This document shows positions 59,017-64,000 of a DNA stretch of 64,000 bases, piece by piece. The notes beneath the pieces were generated by a model. The model ran no database searches. It was not told the DNA's origin and was given only the letters and a program-made list of their open reading frames with translations. Every line of letters starts with the position of its first letter. Position 1 is the first letter of the stretch. This DNA is from Catenulispora sp. MAP5-51 (GTDB lineage: Bacteria; Actinomycetota; Actinomycetes; Streptomycetales; Catenulisporaceae), in the NCBI RefSeq assembly GCF_041261205.1, contig NZ_JBGCCH010000013.1, positions 168,998 to 232,997 on the forward strand, written 5' to 3'. Made by a program: the position numbers and the translations under genes.

Positions 59017-59789
59017 CCGCTCCCGGGGCCCCGATCACGCCGCCGCCCGGCGTACCGATCGACGTCGGCCGAGACGAGGCGCGCCGCGCGGCCGCGGACG
59101 AGCTGGCCAAGCCGGCCTACGCGCACGCCCGGCCCTCGCTGACCCGGCGGGCCCTGGACTGGGTCGGACACGAGCTGAGCACGTTGTGGGACAAGGCGTT
59201 CGGCAGCGGTTCGGGCGGGGGCGGCGATTGGACCGCGCTGCTGGTCGTCCTGGTGCTGCTGGTGGTCGTCGTGGTGGTGGTCCGCAGCCGCTACGGACCG
59301 GTCCGGCGGCGGGTGCGGGTCGACGAGGCACTGTTCGACGAGGCCGCCACGATGGACGCCGCCGGATACCGGCGCGCGGCCGAGGAGCACGCGGCCGGCG
59401 GACGGTGGGCCGAGGCGGTGCGGGCGCGGCTGCGCGCGGTCATCGCGGCGCTGGAGGAGCGGGCGGTGCTGGACCCGAGGCCGGGGCGCACCGCCGACGT
59501 GGCGGCGCGGGAGGCCGGGGCGCTGCTGCCGGACCAGGCGCCGGCCCTGCTGGCCGCGGCGCGGGTCTTCGACGACATCTGGTACGGCCAGGCGGACGCC
59601 GGGGCCGAGGACTACCGGCGGCTGGTGGCCGTGGACGATGCGGTCGCGGCGGCGCGGGTGCGGGTCGGGAGCATGGCCGGGGGTACGGCGAGCGGGGAGC
59701 TGCCGCGCTTGTCAGGTCCATCAGGTCCATCAGGTCCATCAGGTCTCTCAGGCCGATCAGGCCCCTCGGACCCGTCGGAGCCGCGATGA
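59013..59789 (+). CDS. DUF4129 membrane protein
   Basis: A 258-residue protein with one membrane helix (ALLVVLVLLVVVVVVV, about 75-92) after a Pro-rich, then amphipathic N-terminus (ALDWVGHELSTLWDKAFG). The DUF4129 domain is on the C-terminal side (YRRAAEEHAAGGRWAEAVRARLRAVIAALEERAVLDPRPGRTA). The end is a Ser-Gly-Pro repeat encoded by six 9-bp units at 59712-59765. It is coupled by 4-bp overlaps on both sides. The family is consistently found with MoxR/DUF58 genes. Confidence 0.88.
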   Translation: MTAPGAPITPPPGVPIDVGRDEARRAAADELAKPAYAHARPSLTRRALDWVGHELSTLWDKAFGSGSGGGGDWTALLVVLVLLVVVVVVVRSRYGPVRRRVRVDEALFDEAATMDAAGYRRAAEEHAAGGRWAEAVRARLRAVIAALEERAVLDPRPGRTADVAAREAGALLPDQAPALLAAARVFDDIWYGQADAGAEDYRRLVAVDDAVAAARVRVGSMAGGTASGELPRLSGPSGPSGPSGLSGRSGPSDPSEPR

Positions 59790-60919
59790 GCACCCTGCGG
59801 GCGTGGCGCTGGCCGCTGGCCGCGCTCGCCGTCCTGCTGCTCGGCGCGCTGGTCACCGCGCTGACCTTCGGCGGCAACGGGGGCGGCACCCTAGATCCGG
59901 ACTCCGCCTCGCCCGACGGCGGCCGCGCGCTGGCCTCGCTGCTGCGGGACCGGGGCATCACGGTGACGCCGGCCCGGACCACCGCCGACGCGCTGGCCGC
60001 CGTCCAGAGCGCGCAGGGCGGCGCGACGCTCCTCGTCACCGACCCGGCGCTGCTGACCCTGGTGCAGATCGACACGCTGGCCGCGACGCCGGTGGCCCGG
60101 CTGGTGGTGATGCAGCCGGACCCGCAGTCGGCACAGCTGCTCACCTCCCAGGCGACCCGGGTCGGCCTGTCCCAGACGGGCACGCTGCTGGTCGACCCGG
60201 CCTGTGCCGACGCCGACGCGACGGCCGCCGGCAACGCCGACATCGGCGACGGCGACGTGTTCGGCGGCCTGACCGCCGGCTGCTACCAGACCGCCGACGG
60301 CTACGCGCTGGCGACGGCGACCGGACCCGCCTCGGACGACACGGTGCTGGTCGGCAGCCGCACGCCGTTCCGCAACGACCACCTGGCCGACCACGGCGAC
60401 GCGGCCCTGGCGATGCGCCTGCTCGGCAAGCACTCGACGGTCGTGTGGTACCTGCCGGACGGCGCGGACCCGGACGCGACAACCTCCGGTCAGAAGAGCT
60501 TCACCGCGGTCCTCCCGGCCGGCTGGCGCTGGGGCGCGCTGACGATGGTGCTGGCCATCGCGCTGCTGGCCCTGTGGCAGGCCCGCCGGCTCGGCCCGGT
60601 CGTGGCCGAACGCATGCCGGTGGCGGTCCGCGCCGCCGAGACGGCCGAGGGCCGGGCGCGACTGTACGAACGCGGCCGGGTGACCGACCGCGCGGCCGGG
60701 GCGCTGCGCGAGGCGTCCCGCTCCCGGCTGGCCGCCCGCCTGGGCCTGCCGCGCGCGGCCGCGGCCGGCGACATCGCGGCCGCCGTCGCGGCCCGCGGCG
60801 GCCGGCCGGCGGCGGACACCCTGGCCGTGCTGGCGGGCCCGCCGCCGGCCGACGACGCCGGCCTGGTGGGATTGGCTTCGGCGCTGGACCGGCTGGAAGC
60901 CGAGGTCGGGCGCCTGTGA
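59786..60919 (+). CDS. DUF4350 protein
   Basis: A 377-residue protein. An N-terminal membrane helix (WPLAALAVLLLGALVTAL) is followed by the DUF4350 domain (LDPDSASPDGGRALASLLRDRGI) and a second helix near residue 250 (ALTMVLAIALLALW). The cytoplasmic tail starts RRLGPVVAERMPV. The order resembles the N-terminal part of glutamine-amidotransferase-like GldG relatives. It overlaps the DUF4129 gene (ATGA). Role unknown; probably part of an envelope-associated MoxR complex. Confidence 0.87.
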   Translation: MSTLRAWRWPLAALAVLLLGALVTALTFGGNGGGTLDPDSASPDGGRALASLLRDRGITVTPARTTADALAAVQSAQGGATLLVTDPALLTLVQIDTLAATPVARLVVMQPDPQSAQLLTSQATRVGLSQTGTLLVDPACADADATAAGNADIGDGDVFGGLTAGCYQTADGYALATATGPASDDTVLVGSRTPFRNDHLADHGDAALAMRLLGKHSTVVWYLPDGADPDATTSGQKSFTAVLPAGWRWGALTMVLAIALLALWQARRLGPVVAERMPVAVRAAETAEGRARLYERGRVTDRAAGALREASRSRLAARLGLPRAAAAGDIAAAVAARGGRPAADTLAVLAGPPPADDAGLVGLASALDRLEAEVGRL

Positions 60920-60938
60920 CGAGGGACAGGAGAGCGAG

Positions 60939-62036
60939 ATGACGCAGGGCTCTGGTTTCGGGGTGGGCGGCGCCGCGGTGCCGGGCGCCGGAGGGACGGC
61001 TTTCGAGGAACCGGGTGGCGGTGTGCCAAGTGCCGGTGTGGCCAGCCCCGGTGTGGCGGGTTCCGCCGGCCCGGTCCCGGTCGACCCCGCCGACGCCCGC
61101 ACCGCGCTGCTGGCCGTCCGCACCGAGGTCGCCAAGGCCGTGGTCGGCCAGGACTCCGCGGTCACCGGCCTGGTCATCGCGCTGCTGTCGGGCGGCCACG
61201 TGCTGCTCGAAGGCGTACCGGGCGTCGCGAAGACACTGCTGGTGCGCTCGCTGGCGGCGGCACTGGCACTGGACTCCAAGCGCGTGCAGTTCACCCCGGA
61301 CCTGATGCCCGGCGACGTGACCGGCTCGGCCGTCTTCGACAGCCGCACCGCCGAGTTCTCCTTCCGCGAGGGCCCGGTGTTCACCAATCTGCTGCTCGCC
61401 GACGAGATCAACCGCACTCCCCCGAAGACGCAGGCCTCGCTGCTGGAGGCGATGGAGGAGCGGCAGGTCACCGTGGACGGCCGGCCGCGCCCGCTGCCGG
61501 AGGTCTTCCTCGTGGCCGCGACGCAGAACCCGGTCGAGTTCGAGGGCACCTACCCGCTCCCCGAGGCGCAGCTGGACCGCTTCCTGCTGAAGCTGGTCCT
61601 GCCGTTGCCCGGGCGCGACGAGGAGATCGGCATCCTGGAGCGGCACGCCGGCGGCTTCGATCCGCGCGACCTGGACGCCGCCGGCGTCCGGCCGGTCGCC
61701 GGGCCCGCCGAGCTGGCCGCCGCCCGCGCCGCCGCACGCCGGGTCACGGTCAGCCGCGACGTGTTGGGCTACATCGCCGACCTGGCCCGCGCCACCCGGG
61801 TCTCGCCGTCGCTGGCGCTGGGCGTCTCGCCGCGCGGTGCCACGGCGCTGCTCAGTACCGCGCGCTCGTGGGCGTGGCTCGCGGGGCGCGGATACGTCAC
61901 GCCGGACGACGTCCAGGCCCTGGCCAAGCCGACGCTGCGCCACCGGGTCCGGCTGCGCGCCGAGGCCGAGATGGAGGGCGGTACCGCGGACGGCGTGCTG
62001 GACGCCGTGCTCGGCGCTGTGCCGGTACCCCGGTAG
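60939..62036 (+). CDS. MoxR-family AAA ATPase
   Basis: A 365-residue ATPase. After a 45-residue Gly/Pro-rich start come VVGQDSAVTGLVIALLSGGHVLLEG, Walker A GVPGVAKTLLVRS, LLADEINRTPPKTQASLLEAMEE (Walker B with sensor region), and FLVAATQNPVEFEGTYPLPEAQLDRF. This is a canonical MoxR chaperone-like ATPase that works with the VWA/DUF58 protein next door. AGGAGAG lies upstream of ATG 60939. Confidence 0.95.
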   Translation: MTQGSGFGVGGAAVPGAGGTAFEEPGGGVPSAGVASPGVAGSAGPVPVDPADARTALLAVRTEVAKAVVGQDSAVTGLVIALLSGGHVLLEGVPGVAKTLLVRSLAAALALDSKRVQFTPDLMPGDVTGSAVFDSRTAEFSFREGPVFTNLLLADEINRTPPKTQASLLEAMEERQVTVDGRPRPLPEVFLVAATQNPVEFEGTYPLPEAQLDRFLLKLVLPLPGRDEEIGILERHAGGFDPRDLDAAGVRPVAGPAELAAARAAARRVTVSRDVLGYIADLARATRVSPSLALGVSPRGATALLSTARSWAWLAGRGYVTPDDVQALAKPTLRHRVRLRAEAEMEGGTADGVLDAVLGAVPVPR

Positions 62037-62153
62037 GCGGGGGCGGGGCTGTGGTGAGGGTGGTTGTGAGGTGACGGTGAGGGCGGCTGTGACTGTGGCC
62101 GGCACGGTGACTGTGCGGGTGGCGGCGACGGTACCGGCGACGGTGGCGGTGTC

Positions 62154-63527
62154 ATGGCCCTGACCTGGCGGGCCGGAGCCTTGGCGGCACTGGGCGCGGT
62201 GTTCGTCGGCGTCGTGCTGCCCTCGTGGGTCGGTATCGCGATCGTGGCGGCCGTCGTGGCCGTGGGGGTGGCGGTCGACGTCGCGCTGGCCGGCCCAGTG
62301 CGCACGCTGCGCTTCGAACGCAGCGGCGACACCACCGTCCGCCTCGGCGCGACGGCCCGGGTCCAGCTGGTCGTCAGCAATCCCTCGGGGCGGCGGGTAC
62401 GGGCTCTGATCCGCGACGCATGGCCGCCGTCAGCAGGGCTTCAGGGCACGCCACGGACTGCGAACCGCTTGGCGGACCCGACGATCGTCCAGCCCCGGCA
62501 CGCGGTCACGATCCCGGCCGGCGAGCGGCGCCGGATCGAGTCGGTCCTGGTCCCGACACGCCGCGGCGACCGGCAGGCCGAGCACGTCAGCGTCCGCTCC
62601 TTCGGCCCCCTGGGCCTGGCCGCACGGCAGCGCACGATGAGCAGCCCTTGGCGCGTCCGGGTCCTGCCACCGTTCCTGTCCCGCCGCCACCTGCCCTCAC
62701 GCCTGGCACGCCTCCGCGAACTCGACGGCCGCACCTCCCTACTGGTGCGCGGCCAGGGCACGGAGTTCGACTCCCTGCGCGACTACACGGCCGGCGACGA
62801 CATCCGCTCCATCGACTGGCGCGCCACCGCCCGCCGCCACATCGGCGACCACTACGACGTGGTGGTCCGCACCTGGCGCCCCGAACGCGACCGCGCGATC
62901 CTGATCGTCCTGGACACCGGCCGCACCGCCGCGGGCCGCATCGGCACCGAGGAACTGGGCACCGACGGCGTCCGCCTCGACGCATCCCTGGACGCCGCCC
63001 TCCTCCTGACCGCCCTGGCCCTGCGCGCCGGCGACCGCGTGGACCTCCTCGCCTACGACCGCCGCATCCGCACCGCGGTCACCCGCACCGCCGCCGGCCA
63101 AACCCTGGCCCAGGTCACGAACGCCATGGCGGTCCTAGAGCCGGAACTGGTCGAACTGGACGCCCGAGGCCTGGTCACCACCGTCCTGAACCGCGCCCCC
63201 CAGCGCTCCCTGGTAGTCCTCCTGACAAGCCTGGACTCGGCCCCGATGACCGAAGGCCTCCTCCCCCTCATCAGCCGCCTGACCGCCCGCCACGAACTGA
63301 TCCTCGCCTCAGTAGCCGACCCCCGCATCGAGGACATGTCCCACGGCCGCGGCGAAGCAACAGCCGTGTACGAGGCCGCATCAGCCGAACGCGCCCGCGC
63401 CGAACGCCGCCACGTAGCAGACCTGCTGGCCAAGCACCGGGTGACAGTGGTCGACCAGCCGCCGACGCTGATCGCCCCAGCCCTGGCGGATGCGTATCTG
63501 GCGCTGAAGGCGGCTGGGCGGCTGTAG
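62154..63527 (+). CDS. DUF58 protein, VWA-like MoxR partner
   Basis: A 457-residue protein. Two N-terminal membrane helices (about 5-50) precede a beta-rich region (RPVRTLRFERSGD type). The DUF58 core is GTEFDSLRDYTAGDDIRSIDWRATAR, then a VWA-like part DRAILIVLDTGRTAAGR. DUF58 proteins pair with MoxR ATPases in metal insertion or protein assembly. The 117-bp gap from moxR is filled with GTGACGGTG-like imperfect repeats. No tight ribosome site is seen for ATG 62154. Confidence 0.92.
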   Translation: MALTWRAGALAALGAVFVGVVLPSWVGIAIVAAVVAVGVAVDVALAGPVRTLRFERSGDTTVRLGATARVQLVVSNPSGRRVRALIRDAWPPSAGLQGTPRTANRLADPTIVQPRHAVTIPAGERRRIESVLVPTRRGDRQAEHVSVRSFGPLGLAARQRTMSSPWRVRVLPPFLSRRHLPSRLARLRELDGRTSLLVRGQGTEFDSLRDYTAGDDIRSIDWRATARRHIGDHYDVVVRTWRPERDRAILIVLDTGRTAAGRIGTEELGTDGVRLDASLDAALLLTALALRAGDRVDLLAYDRRIRTAVTRTAAGQTLAQVTNAMAVLEPELVELDARGLVTTVLNRAPQRSLVVLLTSLDSAPMTEGLLPLISRLTARHELILASVADPRIEDMSHGRGEATAVYEAASAERARAERRHVADLLAKHRVTVVDQPPTLIAPALADAYLALKAAGRL

Positions 63528-63860
63528 GCGGATCAGGCGCACTATCGCCGGCTGGCTACTGGCGGTTGGGCTGCTTGCAGCGACGCCGGCGGCTGCGTAC
63601 CTGCGCTGCAGGCGAATCGGCAGCTGGCAGCTACGCAGCTGAAAGCGACTTGGCGGCTGTAGGCGATCGTGCGGGCATTGGCGGAGCCGAGCAGCTACAG
63701 CGAAGCCGTGTCTAGGCCCGCAGGCTGGCGCGATAGTGCAGCGCATGGTTCGGCAGCCAGCACTGAAGTCGACAGTGAGGCCTACAGCTGGTTCAGGGGC
63801 TGGCGGTGGCAGCCGATCGCGCACTCGCCACGGCAGCACGATCCTCGCACCATGCCCCGG
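63528..63860. other. gene-free, imperfectly repetitive stretch
   Basis: About 330 bp between the DUF58 gene and the 5S rRNA terminator. A near-copy of the gene end (GGCGGCTGTAGGCG with the TAG stop) recurs at about 63651, and GGCAGCTG/GCTACAGC words repeat imperfectly. No convincing coding sequence on either strand. Confidence 0.5.
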
Positions 63861-63903
63861 AAAAGCAGTAGGCCCCCGATGGAAACCCATCGGGGGCCTA
63901 CTG
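63861..63903 (-). terminator. rRNA operon terminator
   Basis: A 17-bp perfect stem (63866-63882 with 63887-63903), 4-nt loop, then CTTTT on the minus strand, about 12 bp beyond the 5S gene. Confidence 0.93.
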
Positions 63904-63914
63904 TGAAATTTAGT

Positions 63915-64000
63915 CCGGCCGCGTCCTACTCTCCCACCAGGTCCCCCTGGCAGTACCATCGGCGCTGGCGGGCTTAGCTTCCGGGTTCGGAATGGGACCG
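63915..64000 (-). rRNA. rrf: 5S ribosomal RNA, 3' part, cut by window end
   Basis: The minus strand reads CCGAACCCGGAAGCTAAG, GCGCCGATGGTACTGC and GTGGGAGAGTAGGACGC in order, the conserved 3' two thirds of bacterial 5S rRNA. The 3' end is set approximately, within a few bases. The 16S-23S part must lie beyond position 64000. Confidence 0.95.

Overview
The window is a very GC-rich chromosomal segment of a filamentous or related actinobacterium. Two conserved gene neighbourhoods support this: rdgB/rph/MBL hydrolase/murI/cysM/cysO, which also occurs in mycobacteria and streptomycetes, and secA/hpf/comF/lpqB/mtrB/mtrA. Fused multifunctional kgd next to a DUF6104 gene, GTG/TTG starts, GGAGG-type ribosome sites and many apparently leaderless genes fit the same picture. 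A Catenulispora-like organism is my best guess, but that is inference. No insertion sequence, phage gene or CRISPR array was seen.

Layout. 1-10.4 kb: a DUF4190 membrane protein, then a mostly minus-strand block with nucleotide-pool cleaning (rdgB), RNase PH, a USP-like protein, an MBL hydrolase, glutamate racemase, a putative DNA glycosylase, three lipoproteins and the CysM/CysO cysteine pathway. CysM/CysO is headed by a small leader peptide gene. 10.4-19.3 kb: pgi, a TPR protein, a two-component pair with almost no sensor domain, and kgd with DUF6104. 19.3-21.2 kb: a DUF4097/PadR operon behind twin operators.

21.3-31.6 kb is the most unusual part. Four genes joined by 4-bp start/stop overlaps encode two paralogous alpha-helical proteins, a metallopeptidase-VWA protein and a tandem AAA ATPase. 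Two bases after the ATPase stop lies a tRNA-like RNA with good acceptor, D and T arms but no normal anticodon arm. It is followed at once by a 198-bp element bounded by 30-bp inverted repeats, then by a zinc-ribbon SDR gene and a leucine-rich-repeat gene, again coupled by a 4-bp overlap. I read this as one candidate RNA-associated AAA/VWA system of unknown function.

31.7-44.2 kb: a quinone-oxidoreductase-like enzyme, a HelR/HelD-type helicase, a DHA2 exporter with a divergent MarR regulator, pruA, a HAD hydrolase, DUF6912, a patatin lipase, a DUF2156 membrane protein and an Rv3235-like protein. 44.3-57.8 kb: secA, a GNAT enzyme, a YcaQ/AlkX-like protein, an unknown protein, a NarL-type regulator, hpf, comF and lpqB-mtrB-mtrA. 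57.9-63.5 kb: a membrane gene, DUF4129, DUF4350, MoxR and DUF58 genes reading away from mtrA. The window ends inside a minus-strand 5S rRNA gene with a strong terminator.

Two recurring sequence themes stand out. Many genes carry a TANNNT -10 box 6-7 nt before the start codon, suggesting leaderless mRNAs. Several genes end in short tandem repeats, and three of these arrays include the stop codon itself.
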